Source of the DNA: JANOSH01 sp031415695
GTDB lineage: Bacteria > Actinomycetota > Acidimicrobiia > Acidimicrobiales > Ilumatobacteraceae
Assembly: GCA_031415695.1 (NCBI GenBank)
Contig: JANOSH010000061.1
Span: forward strand, 248,001 to 312,000
Length of the DNA: 64,000 nucleotides
Direction of reading: 5' to 3'
In this document: positions 39,050 to 47,631 of the stretch, one piece after another
Position numbering within the stretch: position 1 is the first letter of the stretch
Layout of the letters: the number at the start of each line of letters is the position of its first letter
Notes under the pieces: model-generated
Seen by the model: the letters and a program-made list of their open reading frames with translations, nothing else
The model's database searches: none
Told to the model about the DNA's origin: nothing
Made by a program: the position numbers and the translations under genes

Positions 39050-39712
39050 ATGATCAAACCCACTAGCAAGACCGCCAAGACCACGAAGGCATTCGGATTC
39101 GCTCTCGGACTCGCCCTCATTGGTGCAGCATGCGGAAGCGACGCCAAGGTCGCCACTCCGGCCACCACCGCCAGCCCAGCAACGACCAAGGCCCCAGCCG
39201 CAACCACGGCTGCCCCCACAGCCTCCGGAGCAGCCAAGAACTTCGGTGCCGGTTGTGCCGCTGTGCCGACAAGTGGTGCAGGCAGCTTTGACGGTATGGC
39301 AACGGCCCCGGCGGCGACGGCAGCATCGGCCAATCCGGTCCTATCCACCCTGGTTGCGGCTGTAGGTGCTGCTGGTCTGGTCGATACATTGAACAGCGCC
39401 GGCCCATTCACCATCTTCGCACCGTCGAATGATGCGTTCGCCAAGATCCCCAAGGCCACTCTCGACAAGCTGCTCGCCGACCCGAAGGGCGATCTCACCA
39501 AGATCCTTACCCTGCATGTGGTTGCCGGTCAGAAGCTCGATGCCGATGGTCTCGTAAAGGCCGGATCGGTCAAGACCGTCAACGGCGGCGACGTGAAGAT
39601 CACCAAGGTTGGCAACGATTACATGGTCAATGGCGCCAAGGTCATCTGCGGCAACGTGCAGACAGCCAACGCCACCGTCATGATCATCGACACGGTGCTG
39701 CTACCTGGCTGA
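39050..39712 (+). CDS. Fasciclin-domain lipoprotein (MPT83/MPT70-like)
   Basis: A 220-residue secreted protein. A signal peptide ends in the lipobox LIGAAC, so lipid attachment at that cysteine is likely. An Ala/Thr/Pro-rich linker follows, then a FAS1 domain (LNSAGPFTIFAPSNDAFAKIP, then LTLHVVAGQKL and ANATVMIIDTVLLPG). MPT83/MPT70 of mycobacteria have the same plan and are controlled by SigK. The ATG has a good AAGGAG site. FAS1 proteins mediate adhesion or surface interactions; the ligand is unknown. Confidence 0.9.
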   Translation: MIKPTSKTAKTTKAFGFALGLALIGAACGSDAKVATPATTASPATTKAPAATTAAPTASGAAKNFGAGCAAVPTSGAGSFDGMATAPAATAASANPVLSTLVAAVGAAGLVDTLNSAGPFTIFAPSNDAFAKIPKATLDKLLADPKGDLTKILTLHVVAGQKLDADGLVKAGSVKTVNGGDVKITKVGNDYMVNGAKVICGNVQTANATVMIIDTVLLPG

Positions 39713-39740
39713 TCCGAAATCGAGAGTTCCCCCCGGTTTG

Positions 39741-39768
39741 TCGGGGCGTCGCTTCTGCGGCGCCCCGA
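39741..39768 (+). terminator. Terminator hairpin after the fasciclin gene
   Basis: TCGGGGCGTCGC (39741-39752) pairs with GCGGCGCCCCGA (39757-39768) through a TTCT loop; one pair is G-T. The sequence CTCGCCGTTTT follows. It separates the fasciclin gene from the next promoter. Confidence 0.75.
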
Positions 39769-39795
39769 CTCGCCGTTTTCAGCCGAGCGTACAGA

Positions 39796-39822
39796 CCAAT
39801 CCGGGTAGGCGTTGGCGCCGAA
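39796..39822 (+). promoter_or_regulatory. SigK-type promoter of the sulfite-oxidase-like gene (CCAATC-N17-CGAA)
   Basis: CCAATC at 39796-39801 and CGAA at 39819-39822 are again 17 bp apart. The ATG at 39831 lies 8 bp after the CGAA, about where transcription should start, though an AGGGG ribosome-site-like sequence also lies in between. Confidence 0.68.
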
Positions 39823-39830
39823 CAGGGGCT

Positions 39831-41387
39831 ATGGAACCTACAGAATCGCACCGTGGACCCGTGGTGCCGATTCGGCGTCGATTCGGCGCCACGGCGGGGC
39901 TACTCGCAGCCGCCACGGCGCTCGGTGTCGCCGAGTTGGTCAGTGGGCTAATCCGTGGCACCGCATCGCCCGTGGTGTCGGTCGGCGGTTGGGTCATCGA
40001 CCACGTGCCGTCATGGATGAAGACGTTCGCCATTCGCACCTTTGGCACGAACGACAAACCGGCGCTCATCATTGGCACACTCGCCCTACTCGCCGTCTTC
40101 GCCGCCACTGTTGGCGTCGTGGCGACACGACGCCTACGCGTGGGCCTCGCCGGCGTGGCCCTGTTCGGTCTGATCGGAGCGGGCGCCGCAATCACACGGC
40201 CGAACGCTCGAAGCATCGACCTTGTTCCGAGCGTGGTGGGAGCAGCCATCGGCATCATGGTGCTGTGGCTGTTAGTCGGCCGCGAGGTGCCCGCCGACGC
40301 GGGCACCTCGTTGGCTGTCGGAATCGACCGACGCCGATTCATGATTACCGGGGCCACCGTGGCAGTTGCCGCCGCAGGTATGGGCGGCGTCGGGCGATCG
40401 TTGCGACGCCGGTTCTCGGTAGCTTCGGAACGAAGCGCAATCAAGCTGCCAACCGCCGCGTCGCTAGCGTTGCCGGTGCCCGCCGCTGTCGACCTCGGGG
40501 TCGCTGGCATTGCCCCTTTCATGACGTCGAACGCCGACTTCTACCGAATCGACACCACCCTTGTTACTCCCCAGGTAGATCCCGCGTCATGGCGACTGAC
40601 GGTGAAGGGGATGGTCGGCAAACCACTCAGTTTCACCTACGACGATCTACTGAAACGCAACCTGGTCGAGCGCGACATCACGCTCGTGTGCGTTTCAAAC
40701 GAGGTCGGCGGCAACTACGTTGGCACGGCCCGATGGCTCGGTGTTCCCTTAGCCGAAATCCTGGCCGAAGCCGGCGTGAAAGCTGGCGCCGACCAACTTG
40801 TGTCACGTTCAGTTGATGGGTGGACTGCAGGCACCCCGGTCGCCGACATAACCGACGGCCGCGACGCTCTACTGGCCATCGGGATGAACGGCGAACCGCT
40901 ACCGATCGCCCACGGGTTCCCTGCCCGCCTTATCGTCCCCGGCCTGTACGGTTTCGTGTCCGCGACCAAGTGGGTAACCGGACTCGAGCTCACGACGTTT
41001 GCCAGTTTCGATCCGTACTGGGCCAAACGCGGTTGGGCCAAACGGGCACCGATCAAGACAATGGCCCGCATCGACACACCCCGCGGACTGCAACGAATAC
41101 AAGCCGGTCCGACTGCGATTGGTGGGGTGGCCTGGGCCATCCATCGAGGCATTCAAGGCGTCGAGGTTCGCATCGATGACGGCCCATGGGTGCCGGCGCG
41201 TTTGGCCCCCGGGCCGTCGGCCGATACCTGGAGACAATGGGTATACGAGTGGGACCCGAAGCCGGGTACCTACAACGTTGCATGTCGCGCAACGGACGGC
41301 GACGGCCAGCCTCAGACGGAGGCGCGGGCTAACCCAATTCCCGATGGTGCCTCGGGCTGGCATTCCATCGTCGTCCTCGTCGACTGA
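39831..41387 (+). CDS. Membrane-anchored sulfite oxidase/YedY-like molybdopterin enzyme
   Basis: A 518-residue protein. The N-terminal 190 residues contain about four or five transmembrane helices. The oxidoreductase molybdopterin domain runs from about 245 to 420, with the putative Mo-ligand cysteine in ITLVCVSNEVGG and the RLIVPGLYGFVSATKWV segment. A C-terminal Mo-co dimerisation domain follows (GVEVRIDDGPWVPARL, then WQWVYEW-like and ATDGDGQPQ). Possible roles are sulfite oxidation or repair of oxidised protein methionine. A SigK-type promoter lies directly upstream, so it belongs to that regulon (inference). Confidence 0.85.
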   Translation: MEPTESHRGPVVPIRRRFGATAGLLAAATALGVAELVSGLIRGTASPVVSVGGWVIDHVPSWMKTFAIRTFGTNDKPALIIGTLALLAVFAATVGVVATRRLRVGLAGVALFGLIGAGAAITRPNARSIDLVPSVVGAAIGIMVLWLLVGREVPADAGTSLAVGIDRRRFMITGATVAVAAAGMGGVGRSLRRRFSVASERSAIKLPTAASLALPVPAAVDLGVAGIAPFMTSNADFYRIDTTLVTPQVDPASWRLTVKGMVGKPLSFTYDDLLKRNLVERDITLVCVSNEVGGNYVGTARWLGVPLAEILAEAGVKAGADQLVSRSVDGWTAGTPVADITDGRDALLAIGMNGEPLPIAHGFPARLIVPGLYGFVSATKWVTGLELTTFASFDPYWAKRGWAKRAPIKTMARIDTPRGLQRIQAGPTAIGGVAWAIHRGIQGVEVRIDDGPWVPARLAPGPSADTWRQWVYEWDPKPGTYNVACRATDGDGQPQTEARANPIPDGASGWHSIVVLVD

Positions 41388-41400
41388 GGCGCGGCGACCG

Positions 41401-41736
41401 TCAACCCAGATCGAGCAGGTCGACAAGCACCGACCGAATCTGCGCCAAGTGCACGGCTCCGACGTTCGCGCCCGTTTCGTCGACAATCTGTAGCTGGTCT
41501 ATCACGCCGCAAAGGTGGCATTGAGCCACGGAGTTGACCACAACACCGAATCCGTCGATTGGCACGTCAGTGCTCCACGCACGCTCCACAGAGCCGGTGA
41601 CCGGCACCACATGGAACGTGGTCGAGTACAAAGCGAGCGTCTGATCGGCGGTTACCACGATTGCTGGGCGAATCAATGCTGGCGTGCTGCCTATTGGCAA
41701 TCCGAAATCGACTAGCAGGATGTCACCCGATCGCAC
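41401..41736 (-). CDS. MazF/PemK-type toxin (TA module 2)
   Basis: A 111-residue MazF-like protein beginning VRSGDILLVDFGLP, with RPAIVVTADQ, FHVVPVTGSVERAWSTDV and a final helix HLAQIRSVLVDLL. It is a likely mRNA interferase. The GTG at 41736 gives a 14-bp overlap with the antitoxin, the same overlap as in module 1. Upstream codons of the open frame are antitoxin DNA in another frame. Confidence 0.8.
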   Translation of the reverse strand: MRSGDILLVDFGLPIGSTPALIRPAIVVTADQTLALYSTTFHVVPVTGSVERAWSTDVPIDGFGVVVNSVAQCHLCGVIDQLQIVDETGANVGAVHLAQIRSVLVDLLDLG

Positions 41737-41956
41737 GAGCCACTGCCGCGTTTGATGCTTGTACCACTGCCCGTTCATCGGGGGAGGCCGAACGCTCCGC
41801 CAAATCGCGACCCATCTGACGCTGGCGCTCGGCTCGGAGCAGCTTTCGCAGAGCAGCCTCGACAGTGAGGCCATCGCGAGACGCCATGGCCTTCAGTTCG
41901 TCTCTGGTTGCCGGAGATACTTTCATCGACGTCATCAGATTCATACCAATGAGCAT
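41723..41956 (-). CDS. Ribbon-helix-helix-type antitoxin (TA module 2)
   Basis: A protein of 77 residues or fewer. The stretch MKVSPATRDELKAMASRDGL with VEAALRKLLRAERQRQM fits a short ribbon-helix-helix DNA-binding protein with a helical toxin-binding tail. In-frame ATGs occur at 41956, 41944, 41935 and 41926. I list the first because the palindrome lies right upstream. It partners the MazF-like toxin. Confidence 0.75.
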   Translation of the reverse strand: MLIGMNLMTSMKVSPATRDELKAMASRDGLTVEAALRKLLRAERQRQMGRDLAERSASPDERAVVQASNAAVARAIG

Positions 41957-41962
41957 ACCTAA

Positions 41963-41970
41963 CGGTACCG
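41963..41970. promoter_or_regulatory. Palindrome CGGTACCG upstream of TA module 2
   Basis: A perfect 8-bp palindrome begins 6 bp before the antitoxin ATG, flanked by TAAC and GTTA arms. It is a candidate autoregulatory operator for the module 2 antitoxin. Confidence 0.4.
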
Positions 41971-42023
41971 AATGTTAATCGCATATCTGCCAACTACCTC
42001 TCGTTCGACGTAGTATTCGCAGC

Positions 42024-42980
42024 ATGGCGCGCAAGATCATTATCGACACCGACCCTGGTATCGATGACGCTATGGCCATCTACTTCGCGTTACAGGCCTC
42101 CGCGCTCGACGTCATTGGACTGACCACGATCTTTGGCAACGTCACCACCGAATTGGCGACAGTCAACGCCCTTCGCATCCTCGACATCGCCGGTCGGTCC
42201 GACATCCCCGTTGCCCCGGGCGCCAGCGACCCACTGTGCCATCGGTTTTCAGGCGGGGCTGCATTTGTGCATGGAGACGACGGGCAAGGAAACACAAACC
42301 GGCCACTATCGGCTCGACAACCTGTCAGCCAACACGCAGCACACTTCATTGTCGAGCAGGTAATGAGCCAACCAGGCGAGATCACCCTGGTGCCGATTGG
42401 ACCTCTCACGAACCTTGCGTTGGCGCTACGACTCGAACCTCGCATCGCGGACAACGTGCGAGATGTGGTTCTGATGGGCGGCAATGCGCTAGGTCCAGGC
42501 AACGCAACACCAGCGGCAGAGGCCAACATCCACAACGACCCCGAAGCTGCCGATGTGGTCCTGGGCGCTAGTTGGCCAGTAACGATGGTCGGCCTCGACG
42601 TCACCCACCACGTTTTCATGAGCGCCGATCACCTCGACAGGTACGCCGGCATGGGCCATGCAATGGGCGAACACATCGCGGCAATCTCGCCGTACTATCT
42701 GAACTTTTACCGCGAACGAAACGGGCTCGATGGTTTGTACGTCCACGACTCGTCGGCCATTGCGTTCCTGCTCGCTCCCGAGTTGTTCACCACCGCGAAT
42801 TGGCCAGTTCGGGTCGATACCACGCAGTCGTTGGGCCGAGGAAAGACGTGGCCGGCGTTGGGTGACACCGCTCGGCTCGACCTCGATCCATGGCGAAATC
42901 GCCCAAAGGTATCGGTGTGCGTCGACGTCGACGGCCCAGCCGTGGTTCAGCTCGAACTTGATACGATGAGTGGTCGATGA
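42024..42980 (+). CDS. Inosine-uridine nucleoside hydrolase family protein
   Basis: A 318-residue protein of the IUNH family, which cleaves the N-glycosidic bond of ribonucleosides. The calcium-binding signature DTDPGIDDAMAI (residues 8-19) is intact. Other conserved pieces are PVAPGASDPL, VPIGPLTNLAL, VLMGGNALGPGN, AEANIHNDPEAA and GLDVTHHVFM, with the later HDSSAIAFLL. The nucleoside preference is not predictable. The stop overlaps the MOSC gene as ATGA. Confidence 0.92.
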   Translation: MARKIIIDTDPGIDDAMAIYFALQASALDVIGLTTIFGNVTTELATVNALRILDIAGRSDIPVAPGASDPLCHRFSGGAAFVHGDDGQGNTNRPLSARQPVSQHAAHFIVEQVMSQPGEITLVPIGPLTNLALALRLEPRIADNVRDVVLMGGNALGPGNATPAAEANIHNDPEAADVVLGASWPVTMVGLDVTHHVFMSADHLDRYAGMGHAMGEHIAAISPYYLNFYRERNGLDGLYVHDSSAIAFLLAPELFTTANWPVRVDTTQSLGRGKTWPALGDTARLDLDPWRNRPKVSVCVDVDGPAVVQLELDTMSGR

Positions 42981-43699
42981 AGGTCACGAGCCTCTGGCGT
43001 TATCCGGTGAAGTCCATGCAGGGCGAACAGCTCACCACGGCCGACGTGACCAATGTTGGTCTCGCCGGCGATCGACAATGGGCGGTCTTCGATGTCGCCA
43101 CCGGCCTGGCGCTCACCGCCAAACGCGAACCGAGGCTCCTCGAAGCCTTCGCCAGCATCGACAACGACGGCCATGTTGTTATCACGCTGCCCGACCGCAC
43201 GGCGGGCAGCAGTGACCAGGCATTGTCGACCTGGCTTGGTCGTGCCGTCACGCTGCGACGGGCTACACACGACCACGCCGCCACGTACGAGATCGCAGCT
43301 GATTTCGAACGAGAGGCCGACAGCCAGCTACATACTTGGCAAGGCCCTGTCGGCTCGTTCCACGACTCGGGCCGTACCCATGTGTCTTTGGCGTCCACCC
43401 GGAGTTTCGGGTCATGGTCGGCCCGACGTTTCCGTATGAACATCATCGTCGATGCGTCCGGCGAGGACGGGTTCATCGGCGAAACGGTCGGTATCGGAAC
43501 GGCGCGGTTGTCGTTCGTGAAAGCCATCGACCGGTGCATCATGGTCACCCGAGCCCAGCCTGCCATGGGCAACGATCCGGCTCTCGAACGTGACCTCGAC
43601 GTGTTACGCATCATCAACGCCACGCGACAATCGTTCCTGGGTGTGGGCGCACTCATCCACACCACAGGAGCTATATCGGAAGGCGACACGCTACTGTAG
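42977..43699 (+). CDS. MOSC-domain protein
   Basis: A 240-residue protein with an N-terminal beta-barrel (VTSLWRYPVKSMQGEQL, GLAGDRQWAVFD) and a MOSC domain (FRMNIIVDASGEDGFIGETV, then CIMVTRAQ). The family includes YiiM and mARC-like enzymes that carry a molybdenum-sulfur centre. The DUF-like middle is short, and the usual cysteine lies in DRCIMVT. It may detoxify hydroxylated bases, which would suit the coupled nucleoside hydrolase upstream, but that is inference. Confidence 0.85.
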   Translation: MKVTSLWRYPVKSMQGEQLTTADVTNVGLAGDRQWAVFDVATGLALTAKREPRLLEAFASIDNDGHVVITLPDRTAGSSDQALSTWLGRAVTLRRATHDHAATYEIAADFEREADSQLHTWQGPVGSFHDSGRTHVSLASTRSFGSWSARRFRMNIIVDASGEDGFIGETVGIGTARLSFVKAIDRCIMVTRAQPAMGNDPALERDLDVLRIINATRQSFLGVGALIHTTGAISEGDTLL

Positions 43700-43729
43700 T
43701 TTGAATTACAGTAAGTCAAATAACAGTAG
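43691..43729. promoter_or_regulatory. Iterated ACTGT/ACAGT elements after the MOSC gene
   Basis: CTACTGT (43691-43697) and ACAGTAG (43723-43729) form a dyad around a central TTACAGTAA (43706-43714). The AT-rich block lies in the 73-bp gap between two convergent genes. It may be a weak terminator or a binding site. Function is unproven. Confidence 0.3.
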
Positions 43730-43772
43730 ATCGACCAGGCTGGGCCGTGGGCCTCGACCGCCTCTACAACAA

Positions 43773-44681
43773 CTAGGGTTGGACCACGGCTGAGCGTGGC
43801 GCCGCCGCTTGGTTGGCTAGTGCGGACGCCGCGATCACGATCACAAGGCCAAGGTACTGAGGGCCCGTCAATGACTCGCCAAAAATGATCCACGACAGCG
43901 CTGCGGCGATCGGCACTTCCAACATCGTGATTAGCCCTGCCGACTTTCCGGGTAGGTGCCGCAGCGCCAGGTTGAACAGGCCGTAGCCACCAAGCGTGGG
44001 ACCGAAACCAAGGAACGCGGCTAACAACCAGTTGCGCGTACCGCCGAGTGCAGCCAAGTTGCCGGGCTGGAACATCAACGTGACAGCCACGAGAAGCAAC
44101 GTTGCGAACAGCATCTGGTACGCCAACGCTACGAACGGATGCACGCGTGTCGCAAACCGCTGATTGGCGAGTACATACCCCGCCTGTACCAGCGCTGACG
44201 AGACACCAATCAACGTCCCCTTCCACGTACTGTTCCAGGTCGACGGGTCGTACGCTCGCACGGCCAGGACAAGTCCAACGAGCGATAGCACGATGGCCAA
44301 AAGATGCAGTCGGTGCAGGGGTTCTTTGTAGAGGAGGCGTGCGCCGAGCGCGGTCCATACGTTGTAGGTGTACACAAGTACAACGGCGATGGCAGGGCCA
44401 TTCAACGAGACCGAATTCATCCAGAGAATGTGGTAGAACCCGACACAGATCGCACCCACAATGGCCAACTCGGCCAGTATCCGGCGCGTCACACGGAGCG
44501 GGCCGGGCCGAAAAGCGAAGAAGGCGAAAAGCGCAATTGCAACAAACGCGTCGCGCCACAACGCCAACGTCAGGTTGGGAACGCCTCGACGCTGCAGGTA
44601 ACTAATGCCCGGCGCGGTACCAGCCCACGACGTGGCGGCCAGCGCGCAGATGACAGCGCCTTTTCGCCGATGGCTTTCCAC
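43773..44681 (-). CDS. EamA/DMT-family transporter
   Basis: A 302-residue protein with ten hydrophobic helices in two EamA repeats. Recognisable pieces are AATSWAGTAPGI, LALWRDAFVAIALF and the repeat-2 segments AYQMLFATLLLVAV and LEVPIAAALSWIIFGESLTGPQYLGLVIV. Such drug/metabolite transporters export amino acids or small metabolites. The start ATG at 44681 gives normal length. It diverges from the molybdopterin oxidoreductase gene. Confidence 0.87.
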   Translation of the reverse strand: MESHRRKGAVICALAATSWAGTAPGISYLQRRGVPNLTLALWRDAFVAIALFAFFAFRPGPLRVTRRILAELAIVGAICVGFYHILWMNSVSLNGPAIAVVLVYTYNVWTALGARLLYKEPLHRLHLLAIVLSLVGLVLAVRAYDPSTWNSTWKGTLIGVSSALVQAGYVLANQRFATRVHPFVALAYQMLFATLLLVAVTLMFQPGNLAALGGTRNWLLAAFLGFGPTLGGYGLFNLALRHLPGKSAGLITMLEVPIAAALSWIIFGESLTGPQYLGLVIVIAASALANQAAAPRSAVVQP

Positions 44682-44776
44682 AACCAGATGGTCTAGCCGA
44701 TGCCGCCCCTACGATTCGAATGCGTCGTAGTGCTCCGCGTCACCGTCCGCCACCCAAGCCTGGCAGACTCGCAGGC

Positions 44777-47020
44777 ATGACCGACGACACCCGTACAGCG
44801 TTTCGCACCTGCCCGCTCTGCGAAGCCGGCTGCGGCTTGGAGATCACGGTTAAGGCCGGTGCAGTGACTCGCATCCGCGGCGACATGAACGACGTGTTCT
44901 CCAAGGGTTTCATATGCCCGAAAGGTTCCACGCTCAAGCAATTCCACGATGACCCCGACCGTCTTCGTACGCCAGTCGTCAAACGCGATGGCGAGTTTGT
45001 CGAGGTCAGTTGGGACGAAGCGTTCGCCACAATCGAGGCTGGCCTTATGCCGCTCCTGGCCGAACACGGTCGGCATGCGGTTGCCGTGTACCTCGGCAAT
45101 CCCGGGGCTCACAACATGGCGCCCTTGATGTTCAATCGCAACCTTATCCAGTCGCTCGGCACCCGCAACCGGTTCTCGGCCTCGACGGTCGACCAACGCC
45201 CGAAGGAAATTTCGGCGTCGTTGATGTTCGGCTCCGTGGCGGTACCGGTACCCGATCTCGACCGCACCGACTACATTATTTTGCTGGGCGCCAACCCATA
45301 TGCCTCGAACGGATCACTGTGCACGGCACCCGATTTCCCCGGTCGACTCGAACGCATACAAGCCCGTGGCGGCAAGGTTGTAGTGGTCGATCCGCGGCGA
45401 AGCGAAACCGTCGAACATGCCGACCAGCACGTTGCCATTCGGCCTGGCACCGACGCCCATTTGCTCGCTGCGATTGCCCACACGCTTCTCGCCGAAGGAC
45501 TGGCCGACCCGTCGAACGTGGCCGCGCACTGCAACGGTCTCGACGACCTCCCGGCCCTGTTGTCGCCGTACTCCCCCGACCGCGTTACCACGGTGTGCGG
45601 AGTCAGCGCCGACACCATTCGTGGCCTCGCTCGTGACCTCGCTGCGGCACCAACCGCTGCGGTCTACGGCCGCATCGGTACCTGCACCCAGGAGTTCGGC
45701 ACGTTGGCGTCGTGGCTTATCGACGTTGTGAACATCTTGTCGGGCAACCTCGACCGTGTTGGCGGGGCCATGTTCGCGAAGGGCGCTGTTGGCCAACCGT
45801 CGTCCAAGGGTAAACCCGGTAGCGGGCGTGGCTTTTCAATGGGTCGGGCCGTGTCGCGGGTGAGCCAGCAACCCGAGGCGCTCGGTGAGTTTCCGGTTAC
45901 CGCGCTGCCCGAAGAGATCGAAACACCCGGACAAGACCAGGTGCGTGCGCTCGTCACCGTTGGCGGCAACCCGGCGTCGTCGAACCCGAACTCCGATCGC
46001 CTCAACGCCGCCTTGGCCTCGCTTGATTTCATGGTGTCGATCGACCCGTACATCAACGAAACGACCCGTCACGCAACGGTAATTTTGCCGCCGCCGTCAC
46101 CGCTACAAAAGAGCCACTACGACCTGGCGCTCCTCAATTTTGCGGTACACAACGTCGCCAACTATTCGCCACCGGTTCTTCCGCTCGATGACGGGCAGCT
46201 CGAAGAATGGGAAATCATTCTGCGTCTCGCTGCCATAGCCGCCGGGCAGGGCCACGATGTGACTACAGACCAGATTGTGCACGACGCCGCCCGGTCCATG
46301 TTGGGCTCGGCTGTGCGTGACGAGTTCGGCCAAGTGCACGGCCGCGATGTCGATGAGCTCGACAAGCAACTCGGCGATCGAACCGGGCCCGAACGGATGC
46401 TCGATGTGATGTTGCGCACCGGACCGTACGGCGATGCGTTCGGTTCGGTGCCCGATGGCCTTACCCTGGCCAAGCTTGAAGCCAACCCGCACGGTGTCGA
46501 CCTTGGCGCATTGGAGCCGGGCCGTATTCCCGATCTGCTGCGCACGCCGTCGGGCAAGGTCGAAGTTGTTCCCGATCTCATTCGTGGCGATCTCGGGCGG
46601 TTCGCGCAGTCGATGGATCGCGATTGGGATCACAGCATTGTGCTCGTTGGGCGTCGGCATGTGCGCTCCAACAACTCGTGGATGCACAACATCAAGGTGC
46701 TCACCAAGGGTCGCAACCGCTGCACCATGCAGATACACCCCGACGACGCCGCCCGCCTCGGCATTCCCGACGGATCAGCAGCCCGAGTCACGTCACGCGT
46801 TGGCGAGGTAATCGTCACCGCCGAGTTGACCGATGGCATCCGTCCCGGCGTCGTGAGCATCCCCCACGGCTTTGGCCAACAACTTCCTGGGGTTCAACTA
46901 CGCGTTGCGTCGGAGTATCGCGGGGTCAATACCAACGTGCTTACCGACGAGTACTTCCGTGACGAGTTGTCGGGAAACATCGCCCTGAATGGCGTGCCCG
47001 TCGCTGTTGCTCCCGCCTAG
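44777..47020 (+). CDS. Molybdopterin-dependent oxidoreductase (DMSO reductase family)
   Basis: A 747-residue enzyme of the molybdopterin bis-MGD class. The N-terminal [4Fe-4S] motif is CPLCEAGCGLEITV with the fourth cysteine in FICPKG. Then come the VSWDEAFATIE segment, cofactor-binding pieces (LLGANPYASNGS, VVDPRRSETVEHADQHV) and the C-terminal dinucleotide-binding domain (GRRHVRSNNSWMHN, then MQIHPDDAARLGI). No signal peptide is visible, so it is probably cytoplasmic. Substrate and electron partner are unknown; no small subunit lies beside it. I chose ATG 44777; the open frame starts at 44720 but upstream residues look non-coding. Confidence 0.85.
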   Translation: MTDDTRTAFRTCPLCEAGCGLEITVKAGAVTRIRGDMNDVFSKGFICPKGSTLKQFHDDPDRLRTPVVKRDGEFVEVSWDEAFATIEAGLMPLLAEHGRHAVAVYLGNPGAHNMAPLMFNRNLIQSLGTRNRFSASTVDQRPKEISASLMFGSVAVPVPDLDRTDYIILLGANPYASNGSLCTAPDFPGRLERIQARGGKVVVVDPRRSETVEHADQHVAIRPGTDAHLLAAIAHTLLAEGLADPSNVAAHCNGLDDLPALLSPYSPDRVTTVCGVSADTIRGLARDLAAAPTAAVYGRIGTCTQEFGTLASWLIDVVNILSGNLDRVGGAMFAKGAVGQPSSKGKPGSGRGFSMGRAVSRVSQQPEALGEFPVTALPEEIETPGQDQVRALVTVGGNPASSNPNSDRLNAALASLDFMVSIDPYINETTRHATVILPPPSPLQKSHYDLALLNFAVHNVANYSPPVLPLDDGQLEEWEIILRLAAIAAGQGHDVTTDQIVHDAARSMLGSAVRDEFGQVHGRDVDELDKQLGDRTGPERMLDVMLRTGPYGDAFGSVPDGLTLAKLEANPHGVDLGALEPGRIPDLLRTPSGKVEVVPDLIRGDLGRFAQSMDRDWDHSIVLVGRRHVRSNNSWMHNIKVLTKGRNRCTMQIHPDDAARLGIPDGSAARVTSRVGEVIVTAELTDGIRPGVVSIPHGFGQQLPGVQLRVASEYRGVNTNVLTDEYFRDELSGNIALNGVPVAVAPA

Positions 47021-47031
47021 CCGTTGCAATC

Positions 47032-47304
47032 TCAGCGGTCACCGCTATAGGCGTGGCTGCGGTGGGCGATCTTCAACACCACGATTGTTTTCGTGTCGTC
47101 CTCAATGCGGTAGATGATTCGATAGTCGCCCCGGCGAGCGGACCACCGACCCTCTAAATCGCGTTGCAATGGCTTCCCTCGACGTCTCGGATTGTCGGCA
47201 ACACCTCCGAAAATAAACGCCACCAGTGGCTCACTGATTCTTGGTGGCACCGCATGGAGACTTCGCATTGCCGATCCAACCAGAAGTACGTCGTAATCAG
47301 ACAC
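47032..47304 (-). CDS. RelE/ParE-type toxin (TA module 3)
   Basis: A 90-residue RelE-like toxin. The compact fold ends with the diagnostic LEGRWSARRGDYRIIYRIEDDTK followed by KIAHRSHAY. RelE toxins cut mRNA in the ribosome A site. Its start overlaps the antitoxin gene by 8 bp. Confidence 0.9.
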   Translation of the reverse strand: MSDYDVLLVGSAMRSLHAVPPRISEPLVAFIFGGVADNPRRRGKPLQRDLEGRWSARRGDYRIIYRIEDDTKTIVVLKIAHRSHAYSGDR

Positions 47305-47578
47305 GCTTCGGAGGGAGGCCGAGCGAATGACGAACTAGTGCCTCGCTGAACGTATTGCCTTGGGATACCTCAGCCTCGGCCTCGGCGAGCGATGCATGGA
47401 TATCGGGCTGCGACAGCCAGAAAAGGGTCTCTTGCAGCGATTCCCACTCGTCGACGGACACCATTACCACGGCGGGTCGACCGTTACGGGTGATGGTGAA
47501 CTGCTCATGCTGTAGTTCGGCGCGATCGGCATATTCCGACAAGTGTGTCTTCAAGTCCGAGAGTGAGGTCGTTTCCAT
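47297..47578 (-). CDS. Phd/YefM-type antitoxin (TA module 3)
   Basis: A 93-residue antitoxin starting METTSLSDLKTHLSEYADRA, then FTITRNGRPAVVMVSVDEWESLQET, the classic Phd/YefM fold. The C-terminal part should wrap the RelE toxin. A 6-bp inverted repeat lies directly upstream as likely operator. Confidence 0.9.
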   Translation of the reverse strand: METTSLSDLKTHLSEYADRAELQHEQFTITRNGRPAVVMVSVDEWESLQETLFWLSQPDIHASLAEAEAEVSQGNTFSEALVRHSLGLPPKRV

Positions 47579-47590
47579 ACTCCAATTATC

Positions 47591-47606
47591 GACCTAAATA
47601 TAGGTC
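47591..47606. promoter_or_regulatory. Inverted repeat GACCTA-AATA-TAGGTC upstream of TA module 3
   Basis: A perfect dyad with 6-bp arms begins 12 bp before the antitoxin ATG. Phd/YefM antitoxins bind such dyads to repress their own operon. It also lies between the TA operon and the HtrA-like gene upstream. Confidence 0.5.
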
Positions 47607-47631
47607 ATTACAAGAGCCTTTTGAAGGGCAA

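Noticed and set aside
39812..40816. 334-codon plus-strand frame inside the sulfite-oxidase-like gene
   Set aside because: Arg/His-rich shadow of the real frame, which shows clear family motifs.
43000..44559. 519-codon open frame on the minus strand
   Set aside because: It is antisense to the MOSC gene and out of frame within the EamA gene; its composition is Arg/Ser/Pro-rich shadow text.
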